Assembly (NCBI GenBank): GCA_964397625.1
Contig: CAYNJT010000011.1
Span: 6,540 to 70,539 of the forward strand
Origin: Leptolinea sp964397625
GTDB taxonomy: Bacteria > Chloroflexota > Anaerolineae > Anaerolineales > Anaerolineaceae
Direction of reading: 5' to 3'
Length of the DNA: 64,000 nucleotides
Below, one piece after another: positions 37,556-46,075 of the stretch. The notes under the pieces were generated by a model, which saw only the letters and a list, made by a program, of their open reading frames with translations, made no database searches and was not told where the DNA came from. Made by a program: the position numbers and the translations under genes. Position 1 is the first letter of the stretch; every line of letters begins with the position of its first letter.

Positions 37556-38119
37556 CTAGCTTCCTGTGGGGAAAAAACTAAAGATTCCTGCCCCGCCATA
37601 TGAGAAGAGCATCATCTTAAGGACATTGCCAATGATCGCTGTAATTAAAAATTTCCATACGGGCATTTTCAACACACCGGCAGAAAATCCAACCAGATCA
37701 AAAGCCGGGTTCGGAATGACAGCCATTGCTAAAATCACCCAGACGCCATACTTTTTAATCCAACCTTCCACCTTCTCGTGCCAGGCTGTTCTTTGAATGA
37801 GTTCCCGACCGGAAAATCCCACCATATAGCCGCTAATCTCACCCAGACCGGCACCTGCGCCGGCTGCCAGAGCTACCCAGAATGGATTAAAAACGGCTCC
37901 CATGGCCGTTGTCAGCATGATGCCGGGTAGTGGAATGAATACTGTTGCGCTGGATAATAAGGCAATAAGAAAAATGCCTGGATAACCCAGAGAACCAAAT
38001 TTTTGAATATCTCGGCGGTAGTAAACCAGCGCGAGCGTCAGTCCAATTATGCCAACAAGGATTAATACATTAATCCACCGTTGACGGGTAGTTTTATTCA
38101 CTATTGATTGTCCGTTCAC
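37556..38119 (-). CDS. VTT (DedA/SNARE-associated) membrane protein
   Basis: A 187-residue membrane protein with the VTT core: GVWVILAMAVIPNPAFDLVGFSAGVLKMPVWKFL (residues about 125-160), split by a re-entrant loop, and an earlier AAGAGAGLGEISGYMVG segment. DedA/VTT proteins are linked to lipid scrambling and undecaprenyl-phosphate recycling. The GTG start forms a GTGA overlap with the stop of the uridine kinase gene, so both are translated from one message. Confidence 0.85.
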   Translation of the reverse strand: MNGQSIVNKTTRQRWINVLILVGIIGLTLALVYYRRDIQKFGSLGYPGIFLIALLSSATVFIPLPGIMLTTAMGAVFNPFWVALAAGAGAGLGEISGYMVGFSGRELIQRTAWHEKVEGWIKKYGVWVILAMAVIPNPAFDLVGFSAGVLKMPVWKFLITAIIGNVLKMMLFSYGGAGIFSFFPTGS

Positions 38120-38760
38120 GTTTGCGATTGCTCTGTCTTTAACATCATTTCTATACGGGCAATGACCATATCCATGGCCACTTCATTCAGTCCGCCTTCA
38201 GGGATGACCACATCTGCGTAACGCTTGGATGGCTCCACAAATTCAAGGTGCATCGGCCGAACAGTCGTCAGGTATTGGGTGATCACGGATTCCATCGTTC
38301 TTCCACGCTCAGCGATATCTCGTTGCAGGCGGCGGATGAACCGAATATCTGCATCCGTATCCACAAATATTTTGACATCAAACAGGTCGCGCAAGGCAGC
38401 TTCTGTGAAAATAAGAATGCCTTCCACCAGCACCACCCGGCTTGGTTTGATCTCAATGACCTGATCAGTACGTGTATGTGTGGTGAAATCGTAAATTGGA
38501 AGGTTTACAGGTTTCCATGCCAGGAGTTGTTCAATATGCTGTCGCATCAGGTCCGATTCGAGCGAATCAGGGTGATCGAAATTGATCTCCTGTCTGCGCA
38601 GTGGTGGAAGGTGCCGAAGATCCTTATAATACGCGTCATGCGGTAAATAGGCTATCCGGGAGCGTCCTACTTTATTGAGAATCACACTGGCTACAGTAGT
38701 TTTACCGGAACCGGTGCCGCCGGCTATACCGATAACGAGTGGTTTTCCATGTGAACTCAT
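38116..38760 (-). CDS. udk: Uridine kinase
   Basis: A 214-residue P-loop kinase phosphorylating uridine and cytidine in the pyrimidine salvage pathway. Walker A is GGTGSGKT (residues 14-21); YLPHDAYYKD, NFDHPDSLESDLM, YDFTTHTR and the VVLVEGILIF block are all family-specific. The ATG at 38760 is chosen by homology. There is no Shine-Dalgarno, and a TATAAT sits 7 bases upstream, so the message may be leaderless. The VTT gene is coupled downstream. Confidence 0.93.
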   Translation of the reverse strand: MSSHGKPLVIGIAGGTGSGKTTVASVILNKVGRSRIAYLPHDAYYKDLRHLPPLRRQEINFDHPDSLESDLMRQHIEQLLAWKPVNLPIYDFTTHTRTDQVIEIKPSRVVLVEGILIFTEAALRDLFDVKIFVDTDADIRFIRRLQRDIAERGRTMESVITQYLTTVRPMHLEFVEPSKRYADVVIPEGGLNEVAMDMVIARIEMMLKTEQSQT

Positions 38761-38766
38761 GTCAAA

Positions 38767-38772
38767 ATTATA
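38767..38772 (-). promoter_or_regulatory. -10 element abutting the udk start codon
   Basis: TATAAT on the minus strand ends 6 bases before the udk ATG, so transcription would begin at or within a base or two of the start codon. No clear -35 hexamer is visible. Confidence 0.45.
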
Positions 38773-38856
38773 ACCGATGCTGATTTGTTTATTCGCTATT
38801 AACAAAAGATATATAGTATTATGTATGTAAGACTTAATAAATATCAGGAGGCAGGG

Positions 38857-41775
38857 GTGAATTTAAAAGACCAGCCTGTTGATGAAAAACCTGAAAAAAA
38901 CAATTATCTTCAATCTGCAAAGAAATCACAACCAGATGTCAAAGAACTGTCCCGGTTGTTGGAAGATGCCAATGCTCAGTTAGAGGTGCTTAAAGCGCAA
39001 TTGGCCAATCAACAATTGAATGAAACACGATTCCAACTGATTTCAACCAATACACCAGATACCATCCTGTTCCAGGATACTAATTTAATCTACACCTGGG
39101 TTCTCAATACCACTCCATTTATTACACCAGATCAGATTATTGGTAAAAGCGATTTCGACATTCTCCCTCCTGCTGATGCAAAAAGGATTACCAGGATAAA
39201 GAAGGATCTTTTACGTGATGGGGGGTCATTTTCTGAGGAGATCCACCAACAAGATGGAGATATTTCGAGGTATTTCAGCATTCTTTTAAAGGCGTGGAAA
39301 AATGATCGGGGAGAGATTATTGGAATCGCCACATATTCCAGAGATATAACGGGACAAAAGAAAGCAGAAAAAGAATTAAGGGAACAATTAATTGGAGAAA
39401 GACTGCTCGAAGAAATAACCGAGCAATTCTTAAAAGCTGATATTGCTCGTAGTAATGAACAGATTCCATCCGCCCTCGAAAAAATGGCCGGGTATCTGAA
39501 AGCAGATCTTGGATTTGTGCGTTTCGTGGAACCTGATACCAAGATGATCCAGCGCGGGTATGAATGGAAGAATCCTGAGTTCGAAATTTTTGGAGTGCCA
39601 GACCTCAATCTTTCATTCGAAATTCTTGAATTGACTAAAAAGCAACTTGAAAATAACCAACCTATCTTTGTGCCTGAGATTTTTACAATTCCAGACGAAG
39701 GCCAAAATGAAAAAATCGTTCTGGCGAAATTGGGATTAAACTCACTGGTTATGTATCCACTCTGGATATTTGGAGATTTCAAGGGATACATTGGATTTGG
39801 AGCAAAAAAGGCATATTCCTTCTGGTCAGAAAGAGAAAGGGGGCTGCTTGGTTTATTCCAGTCAACCATTTGCAATGTTCTGGAAAGGTGTGAACGGGAG
39901 TACGATTTGCGGCAAAGCCAGGAGTTGTATCAAAAGATACTGGAACTCTCTCCAAATGCCATCTTTCTCGTGCAGGATGATACACTGCTTTATACCAATC
40001 CTGCTGGGGCACGATTAACCGGATACGACGTTCCCCAAGAGATTAATGGCAAGAGTATTGAAAATGTTTTTACACCTGAAATTATTCGGTATTTCCTGAA
40101 ACTGCTTCCCCAGCCCCAGAAAATGGGCAAGGCCATTCACGGCGAGATAAGTATAAAGACAAAAAAGAATGGAATCATTTTCGCGGAGTTTAGTTCACTG
40201 GTTTTTAACATCAATGGAAAACCAGCTTACCTGGTTATAGGTGTCGATACAACGCATCGCAAACAGATTGAATATGAAATTGAAGAAAACCGAAAATTCC
40301 TCAATGAAATTTTAAGTATTTCTCCCATGGCAATATTCGTTTATGACCGGGAAAAGAATAAAATTTCATACTTCAATCCAGCAGCCAACAAAATATTGGG
40401 GCTTTCAAGTCAACAATTATCATCTTATGCAATTCCACAATTCATTTCGCATGTCCATCCAAACGATTTTCGGAAAGCTGTGAAAATGTCCGAAAGACTT
40501 GGACACTTACCATCCGGCGAAGTGCTTGAAGGAGAATATCGATGGATCTGTCCTAATGGCGAGGTTCGCTGGTTACACTCCTTCCAGGTCGTGATCGCGA
40601 ATAATCTTGATGGAACGGCAAAACAAACATTAAGTATTTTTCAGGATCTCTCAGAAACAAAAAAAGCGCTACAAAAATTAAGACAAAGTGAAGATAAATA
40701 TCATCGATTGGTGGAGGATGTCCCGGGAATTGTGTATCAGGCCAAATCTGATGAAGTGTTTACACACACATTTCTTTCAGACTATTACACAAAACTTACA
40801 TCTATTGATAAGAATTCCCTTATCAACAATAAAGTTTCAACGTGGTTAAACCAGGTTCATCCTGATGATCTTGAAAAAATGCTTTCAGGTGTTCAGAAAG
40901 CCGTTTCCGATTCCTCTTCATTTGAAATTGAATACCGTCTTCTTAAGGCAGATGGTTCCTATCTATGGGTGAAAGACAGGGGGCGGATCATATGCGACGA
41001 AGAAAACAAACCGCTGTTTATCAACGGCATTATCACAGATATTTCAGCCCAAAAAAGGGATTATGAAGCCATGAGACAGCTTTCACAGGATAACCTGAAG
41101 CTGTTGGCACAGGCCAGGCGTGACGCTGAAACCAAGACTCTTCTATTGAATGAAGTAAATCATCGGGTGAAAAACAACATTGCGTCAATCATCGGGTTGA
41201 TCGAACTGGAAAGTCAACGGGAAATCCAGTCTGATACGGACCTCCAGGCAACTCTTTTCAATATTAAGACGCGTATAACCGGATTGGCGACAGTCCATGA
41301 TATCTTATCCTCCAATCAATGGGCGCCAGTTAAATTGGATTTGTTTATCCGTAAAGTGATAGACAACGCGGCGTCATCTTACCCTATTGGGCGGAAAATT
41401 ACAGTCAATATCATTTGCCCTGATCGTAATATCTGGATCAATTCCAGGCAGGGAACGGCATTAGCCCTGATTATTAATGAGTTAACCACCAACTCCATCC
41501 GTCACGCTTTTGCCGAACGCCAGAATGGGACGATCACGGTTTCCATTGATCGTGAACCCCAAACCGGACACCGCCTCCAGATCAGTTTTGCAGATGACGG
41601 TCCTGGCTGGCCGGATGAGATTTTAAATGGAAAAGGCGGGAATGTAGGGATGCAGGTAATGCGGTTGAGTGCCGTCAGTCCTCTATATGGCGATATCCAG
41701 TTCAGGAATCGCGGTGGAGCAGTCGCCATTATCACATTTAACCTGATCCCACAAATCATAAACAAAAACATTTGA
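38857..41775 (+). CDS. Orphan multi-PAS/GAF sensor histidine kinase (HisKA_2 type)
   Basis: A 972-residue cytoplasmic sensor kinase without membrane helices. The order is: coiled region, PAS (about 50-160), GAF (about 175-340), three more PAS domains (about 355-470, 475-600, 610-735), a HisKA_2-type dimerisation box with H769 in LNEVNHRVKNN, and an HATPase domain (ELTTNSIRHAF, DDGPGWP). GTG 38857 is preferred over ATG 38821 because a perfect AGGAGG lies 5 bases upstream of it, and the upstream ATG overlaps probable promoter sequence (TATAGTATT). No response regulator gene is adjacent, so the partner is unknown. Confidence 0.88.
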   Translation: MNLKDQPVDEKPEKNNYLQSAKKSQPDVKELSRLLEDANAQLEVLKAQLANQQLNETRFQLISTNTPDTILFQDTNLIYTWVLNTTPFITPDQIIGKSDFDILPPADAKRITRIKKDLLRDGGSFSEEIHQQDGDISRYFSILLKAWKNDRGEIIGIATYSRDITGQKKAEKELREQLIGERLLEEITEQFLKADIARSNEQIPSALEKMAGYLKADLGFVRFVEPDTKMIQRGYEWKNPEFEIFGVPDLNLSFEILELTKKQLENNQPIFVPEIFTIPDEGQNEKIVLAKLGLNSLVMYPLWIFGDFKGYIGFGAKKAYSFWSERERGLLGLFQSTICNVLERCEREYDLRQSQELYQKILELSPNAIFLVQDDTLLYTNPAGARLTGYDVPQEINGKSIENVFTPEIIRYFLKLLPQPQKMGKAIHGEISIKTKKNGIIFAEFSSLVFNINGKPAYLVIGVDTTHRKQIEYEIEENRKFLNEILSISPMAIFVYDREKNKISYFNPAANKILGLSSQQLSSYAIPQFISHVHPNDFRKAVKMSERLGHLPSGEVLEGEYRWICPNGEVRWLHSFQVVIANNLDGTAKQTLSIFQDLSETKKALQKLRQSEDKYHRLVEDVPGIVYQAKSDEVFTHTFLSDYYTKLTSIDKNSLINNKVSTWLNQVHPDDLEKMLSGVQKAVSDSSSFEIEYRLLKADGSYLWVKDRGRIICDEENKPLFINGIITDISAQKRDYEAMRQLSQDNLKLLAQARRDAETKTLLLNEVNHRVKNNIASIIGLIELESQREIQSDTDLQATLFNIKTRITGLATVHDILSSNQWAPVKLDLFIRKVIDNAASSYPIGRKITVNIICPDRNIWINSRQGTALALIINELTTNSIRHAFAERQNGTITVSIDREPQTGHRLQISFADDGPGWPDEILNGKGGNVGMQVMRLSAVSPLYGDIQFRNRGGAVAIITFNLIPQIINKNI

Positions 41776-41924
41776 AAGAATTCCAATAGCCAAAAGTATC
41801 GAATATTATTATGATCCGTGTCTTTACATCGGACCTGTTGTTTCCCCCAAGTAAAATTTTTCAGAGGCTTACAACTCTGAATGCAGCCGTAAAGGTAGAT
41901 ACCTTCGAATAACTGTTGGTGTTG

Positions 41925-41997
41925 AGCCACCGATGGGACTCGGACCCATGACCTGGCGTTTACGAAACGTCTGCTCTACCAACTGAGCTACGGTGGC
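41925..41997 (-). tRNA. tRNA-Thr (anticodon CGT)
   Basis: Read on the minus strand, the acceptor arms GCCACCG and CGGTGGC pair fully, the D-arm is GCTC...GAGC with AGTTGGTA, the T-arm is ATGGG/CCCAT with loop TCCGAGT, and the anticodon loop is TTCGTAA, giving CGT (41962-41964), which reads ACG. One A-C mismatch falls in the anticodon stem (position 28-42). The 3' CCA is not encoded. Confidence 0.92.
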
Positions 41998-42049
41998 GTG
42001 GGTGGGATTATACCAAACCAACTGGCGAAAATACAATACAATTGAACTA

Positions 42050-43330
42050 ATGAAAATAGCCATGCTTTCTTATCATACCTGCCCTCTGGCTACCCTGGGC
42101 GGAAAAGACACAGGTGGAATGAACGTTTATGTGCGCGACCTGACCAGCCACCTCGGTCGGGCCGGTCTGCACGTCGATGTGTATACTCGCTCTCAGGACG
42201 AACATGTTCCTCATGTATTGCATGATCTTGGATATGGGAACCGGGTAGTGCATATCCCTGCTGGGCCTGAAGAGCCGTTACCTAAAAAGCAACTCTCTAC
42301 CTACATTCCAGAGTTCACTCGGGGTATTCTGGAATTTTCCCGACAACGTGGCCTGCAGTATGACATCATTCATAGCCACTACTGGATGTCAGGAATAAGT
42401 GCCATAGAATTGCGTGACCAATGGGGTATCCCCGTGATCAATATGTTTCATACCCTTGGTCTTATGAAAAATCGCATCGCCAGGTCCGAATCGGAAATGG
42501 AAGGTGACTATCGTATAGATGGTGAACACCGAGTGATCCGCGAAGCGAATCGGATTGTGGCTGCCACAATTGCCGAAAGAGCACAATTGGAATTTTTATA
42601 CCAGTGCGATGCGGTCAAAATAAAGGTCATACCTCCTGGAGTGGATTTATCACGGTTTTACCCAATCCCCAAAGATGAAGCAAAAAATGTGATAGGCATC
42701 CCCCAGGAAGATAGAATGATCCTCTTTGTCGGGCGTATTGAACCATTAAAAGGGTTGGACACTCTCCTGCGCGCTCTGGCGCTGATGAGAAAGGCCGCTT
42801 TAAAAGACTGTTGCCCGGTCTATCTTGTAGTCATTGGCGGAGATCCGGATGAATCACCCGAAACCATGAATACAGAGATGGCCCGGCTTTTTGCATTGCG
42901 GAATGAACTTGACCTGAAAGATATGGTCATTTTTCTCGGAAAACGTGCCCAGGATACCCTGCCCTATTATTATTCCGCGGCAGAAATTGTTGTAGTCCCT
43001 TCATATTATGAATCTTTTGGCATGGTCGCGTTGGAAGCCATGGCCTGCGGCACTCCCGTGGTCGCGTCACAGGTAGGCGGGTTAGCCTACCTGGTGCAGG
43101 ATGGGATCACCGGTTACGTTGTTCCGGATGGAGATTCTGAGGCATTAAGTAAAAGGCTAATCGAACTTAGTCGAGATGATGAATTGCGCGGCCGCCTTGG
43201 GAATCAGGCAGCCTCGGCAGCCCGTTCATATGGTTGGGAGATTATCACCAATCAGATGATCAGGCTTTATGATGAAACGGTGAAGAATCCCAACCCGATA
43301 CAAAGCGGTATGCATCTGGAAGCATCCTGA
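42050..43330 (+). CDS. GT4 family glycosyltransferase (MshA/sucrose-phosphate-synthase-like)
   Basis: A 426-residue GT-B fold glycosyltransferase. The N-terminal part has LATLGGKDTGGMNVYVRDL and DIIHSHYWMSG; the C-terminal donor-binding part has VIPPGVDLSRFYP, ILFVGRIEPLKGLDTLL and the EX7E-type YESFGMVALEAMACGTPVVAS. This pattern groups it with the D-inositol-3-phosphate glycosyltransferase and sucrose-phosphate synthase branch. The product could be a glycolipid, a compatible solute or a glycosyl inositol; sequence does not decide. Start ATG 42050 has no Shine-Dalgarno; a TACAAT ends 7 bases before it. It ends one base before the convergent dinB. Confidence 0.87.
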   Translation: MKIAMLSYHTCPLATLGGKDTGGMNVYVRDLTSHLGRAGLHVDVYTRSQDEHVPHVLHDLGYGNRVVHIPAGPEEPLPKKQLSTYIPEFTRGILEFSRQRGLQYDIIHSHYWMSGISAIELRDQWGIPVINMFHTLGLMKNRIARSESEMEGDYRIDGEHRVIREANRIVAATIAERAQLEFLYQCDAVKIKVIPPGVDLSRFYPIPKDEAKNVIGIPQEDRMILFVGRIEPLKGLDTLLRALALMRKAALKDCCPVYLVVIGGDPDESPETMNTEMARLFALRNELDLKDMVIFLGKRAQDTLPYYYSAAEIVVVPSYYESFGMVALEAMACGTPVVASQVGGLAYLVQDGITGYVVPDGDSEALSKRLIELSRDDELRGRLGNQAASAARSYGWEIITNQMIRLYDETVKNPNPIQSGMHLEAS

Positions 43331-44524
43331 TCAATCTTCATCACGGGTTTCTTTACGCAGGTCAAAACCACGTACCACAATTTTCTCTCCAAATCGAAGT
43401 CTCAATTCATCGACTGATCGCAGAAGCCGGTCCTCTTTTCCACTCTGCATATCCAGTAGATTCAATTGAACAGGGAGGTCGGACAACTGGGAAGTGCCTA
43501 CACCTATCAGCCGTACTTCTTTACCTTCAGGCCAATTTCGAGCGAATAAATCAAGCGCGGTTTGCGCGATAACCGAATCATGATTGGTTGGATTGGGAAG
43601 CGAAATTTGTCGGGTATGGGTTTCAAAATTCGCCCAACGGATCTTGATCCGTACCGTGCGAGCCGTTAGTCCCTGTCTTCTCAACTGACTTGCCACTCGG
43701 GAAGAAAGTCGTTTAATGGTTTTAACCAGAGTATTTCTGTCGCGGACATCTTTTTCGAAAGTCGTCTCCTGACTGACTGATTTCACCGAGTGATCGGCCT
43801 GCACAGGCCGGTCGTCAAGTCCCCTGGCTCGCTCTACAAGTTCCATCCCCGATTGACCAAACATTTTCAACGCTTCCTGTTCGTCCAGTCGAGCGATATC
43901 TCCGACAGTCTTGATTCCCAGACCAGTCAATCTTTCAGCCGTTTTGGGCCCCACACCCCAAAGGGCGTCTACTGGCAGAGGAGCAAAAAATTCTGCCTCT
44001 TTCCCCGGTTCAACGATCATAATCGCATTGGGTGGAGTGGGATCTTTGTGTTGGTGCTTGCCATAATCATTAGCCATCTTGGCTACCAATTTATTGGATG
44101 CGCCGCCAATGGAACAAGGCAAGCGAGTTTCCCGATAGATGCGCGCCTGCAGGCCGCGGGCAATCTGCAGCGGTGTTTCCGGGAGATCTGATACATCCAA
44201 AAATGCTTCATCGATGGAAAGCGGTTCCACCAGCGGCGTCAGGTCTTCAATAATCGCCATCACTTCGCGCGATTTCTCCGCGTAATCGGCATGCCACGAC
44301 GATACCAGAATGAGGTGCGGGCACAACCTTAAAGCCTGACCGGTTGGCATGGCTGAATGAACACCGAATTTCCGGGCGGCATATGAAGCTGTCGAAATCA
44401 CTCCCCGGCTGCCGGGTTTCCCTCCTACAGCAAAAGCCTTTCCTTTCAACGATGGATCCCGCAGTTCTTCCACAGAGCAGAAGAAGGCATCCAGATCCAT
44501 GTGAAGAATTTTGCGGGGTTTCAC
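43331..44524 (-). CDS. dinB: DNA polymerase IV (Y-family)
   Basis: A 397-residue error-prone DNA polymerase used to bypass lesions. The catalytic acidic residues are in HMDLDAFFCSVEE and in SIDEAFLDVS; the steric-gate region, YAARKFGVHSAMP, and a little-finger domain (TFEKDVRD...) are also present. Helix-hairpin-helix residues lie in LWGVGPKTAERLTGLGIKTVGDIA. GTG 44524 is favoured: TAAGG lies 6 bases upstream, while the TTG at 44530 has no such site. It follows the PGI/PMI-like gene by 18 bases on the same strand. No LexA-type operator was recognised. Confidence 0.95.
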   Translation of the reverse strand: MKPRKILHMDLDAFFCSVEELRDPSLKGKAFAVGGKPGSRGVISTASYAARKFGVHSAMPTGQALRLCPHLILVSSWHADYAEKSREVMAIIEDLTPLVEPLSIDEAFLDVSDLPETPLQIARGLQARIYRETRLPCSIGGASNKLVAKMANDYGKHQHKDPTPPNAIMIVEPGKEAEFFAPLPVDALWGVGPKTAERLTGLGIKTVGDIARLDEQEALKMFGQSGMELVERARGLDDRPVQADHSVKSVSQETTFEKDVRDRNTLVKTIKRLSSRVASQLRRQGLTARTVRIKIRWANFETHTRQISLPNPTNHDSVIAQTALDLFARNWPEGKEVRLIGVGTSQLSDLPVQLNLLDMQSGKEDRLLRSVDELRLRFGEKIVVRGFDLRKETRDED

Positions 44525-44542
44525 GCTCAACCTTACCTGATG

Positions 44543-45601
44543 CTACTCTCGAGACAAAATACCTTTCATTTCTTCCACGCCAGAGAAATCCGCAGGGTTA
44601 ACACCATATGCCATGGCCAGATAATAACTAACGTATTCTCCGAAATAGACGGCATTCCATATGCTTTCAATCCGGGTGGCACCTTCAGCAATATACATAT
44701 CCGTATTAAATCCTTCAACCATAAACAACCGGCGCATCTCATCGGCAAGCTTCCGGTCTGACAGATTATCACTGTTTGATTGGAGGAAGATGGTCATCAT
44801 TTGAGTGAGCAGATTTTCCGGTTGGTATATCCCGGCTGCCGTGGAATAACAGGCTTGTGGAAGATTTTCGACTTGCGCCCAGGCTTTGGCATATGTGTTA
44901 ATTCGGGCTTTCCAGTATTCCGCCACAGGAAACATCGAGCCTGAAGCAAAGAGCGTGACATATCTATCAAAAAATTGGCCTGCCAACCGTTTGGCAGGAT
45001 TTTTTACAACCGGGACATCCACATCGATTAATTCACGCATCTTCTTTAGTGATCCAACCATCTTTTCAATGTCGACCGACTTAAAAAGATGAGTCCCCGA
45101 AGAGGAAAATCTCCCCAAAATATAGAAGATTTTCCAGGCACTACAAATCTCTACGGGTATCGAGTTTTCCCAAATTTTGTATGGAACAGCATTGTTTTTT
45201 GCTAATTCGATCAGCTTTCCACCCCTGGCCAGAACGAACATCTCGTAGTCCAATTCTAAACCCCTCAAGAATTGACTAAGAAGTCCTTTTTCATCACCGC
45301 TTTCTCCGAGCAATACCAGTAATACTTTTTGTTCTCCTGTCCACTCAGGAAGTGTAAAGTCATCAAGGATGAAAACTGGCAAATCAGATATGGTCTTTAA
45401 CGATTCCCGCATTAACCTGGTTTCGCAAGATGGGCTTCCCGTTGAACCAATTAGAAGGCATCCCGTTTCTGGAAGATATACCGTACCGTCAGCAGCTCCT
45501 TCATCCCAATCTGTTTTTATTTGGTCAGGAAAAGACCTGATTTGGTCAAGTACATTGTCCGGGTCGATAGATTTCATCAACGCTATATCATCCAGATTCA
45601 T
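44543..45601 (-). CDS. Diverged bifunctional PGI/PMI-like SIS-domain protein
   Basis: A 352-residue protein whose length, double SIS-like layout and C-terminus (YVSYYLAMAYGVNPADFSGVEEMKGIL) match archaeal-type bifunctional phosphoglucose/phosphomannose isomerases. The conserved active-site blocks are altered: the GMGGSAIGG-type loop reads GSTGSPSCETR, the SYSGNTEE-type loop reads LGESGDEKG, and the ENxK...HNE block reads VENLP...IYQPEN, without the expected His. RGGKLIELA is kept. It may be a weakened or re-purposed enzyme. Start ATG 45601 is preceded by AAGGAAGG. Confidence 0.75.
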   Translation of the reverse strand: MNLDDIALMKSIDPDNVLDQIRSFPDQIKTDWDEGAADGTVYLPETGCLLIGSTGSPSCETRLMRESLKTISDLPVFILDDFTLPEWTGEQKVLLVLLGESGDEKGLLSQFLRGLELDYEMFVLARGGKLIELAKNNAVPYKIWENSIPVEICSAWKIFYILGRFSSSGTHLFKSVDIEKMVGSLKKMRELIDVDVPVVKNPAKRLAGQFFDRYVTLFASGSMFPVAEYWKARINTYAKAWAQVENLPQACYSTAAGIYQPENLLTQMMTIFLQSNSDNLSDRKLADEMRRLFMVEGFNTDMYIAEGATRIESIWNAVYFGEYVSYYLAMAYGVNPADFSGVEEMKGILSRE

Positions 45602-45679
45602 AATACCTTCCTTTTTATAGAAATATTGTACCATATACCTTCCGCAAAATCTGTGTATGCCGGGGCTTGCAGTATGTTG

Positions 45680-45685
45680 TACAAT
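45680..45685 (+). promoter_or_regulatory. Possible -10 element of a small RNA
   Basis: TACAAT on the plus strand, about seven bases before the start of the structured segment at 45690. No convincing -35 is seen, so support is weak on its own. Confidence 0.35.
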
Positions 45686-45689
45686 AGAA

Positions 45690-45827
45690 TCAATTCAGCC
45701 GTTTTTGTCTTATGGTTTCGTTCTTATGGTAACCATGAAAATCGGCTCATCTATTATTTTTTGGAACACTATTAATCAAATGAAGCGGCAGCACCCGCTC
45801 CAGAGGGATGGAAGCGGGCATTTTTTT
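45690..45827 (+). ncRNA. Candidate small structured RNA
   Basis: This lies in the 474-base gap between the PGI/PMI-like gene and the NuoEF fusion, where no convincing gene is seen. It begins just after a TACAAT box and contains a stem formed by AGCCG (45697-45701) with CGGCT (45743-45747) and nested ATGGTT (45712-45717) with AACCAT (45731-45736), with A/T pairs between them. It ends in a terminator hairpin with seven Ts. No open frame with a ribosome-binding site lies in it. No known RNA family is recognised. Confidence 0.45.
45794..45827 (+). terminator. Orphan rho-independent terminator
   Basis: CCCGCT (45794-45799) pairs with AGCGGG (45813-45818), extended by CCA/TGG inside, followed after CA by TTTTTTT. 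No plus-strand protein gene precedes it for more than 2 kb, so it must end some other transcript. Confidence 0.75.
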
Positions 45828-45925
45828 GATAACATACCTAAATCCGACACACTGGTTGCATATCTGGCAATAGGCTTTCCTTTAAAAGCCAGGTTTTGAA
45901 ATAGTACAAATCAAAATAGCGGCAT

Positions 45926-46039
45926 CCGAAATAAAGTCGATTCTCCGTTGAACTTTAATAATCGTTCCTTCCCAACATCACATCGCTGAAAGGTTTGCGG
46001 CAACTCTTCTATCCGGTCGTAAGCGGTTATCTATTTCGG
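45926..46039 (+). promoter_or_regulatory. Possible structured leader before the NuoEF gene
   Basis: CCGAAATA (45926-45933) is the exact inverse complement of TATTTCGG (46032-46039), about 98 bases apart, ending some 36 bases before the NuoEF start codon. It would close a large leader domain. I recognise no known riboswitch, and chance pairing is possible. Confidence 0.25.
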
Positions 46040-46075
46040 CAGGGGTATCAGGGGTATTACTGAAGGAGGTGCAGT

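Noticed and set aside
39132..39875. 247-codon open frame antisense to the histidine kinase
   Set aside because: The kinase domains are firm on the other strand; the product is Ser-rich without any family signature.
45781..45830. T-box riboswitch before NuoEF
   Set aside because: No GGUGG-type T-box sequence or specifier loop is visible and the terminator lies about 250 bases from the gene.
45657..45899. Small open frames in the gap before NuoEF (also 45521-45775)
   Set aside because: They run through a terminator hairpin and have no ribosome-binding site.
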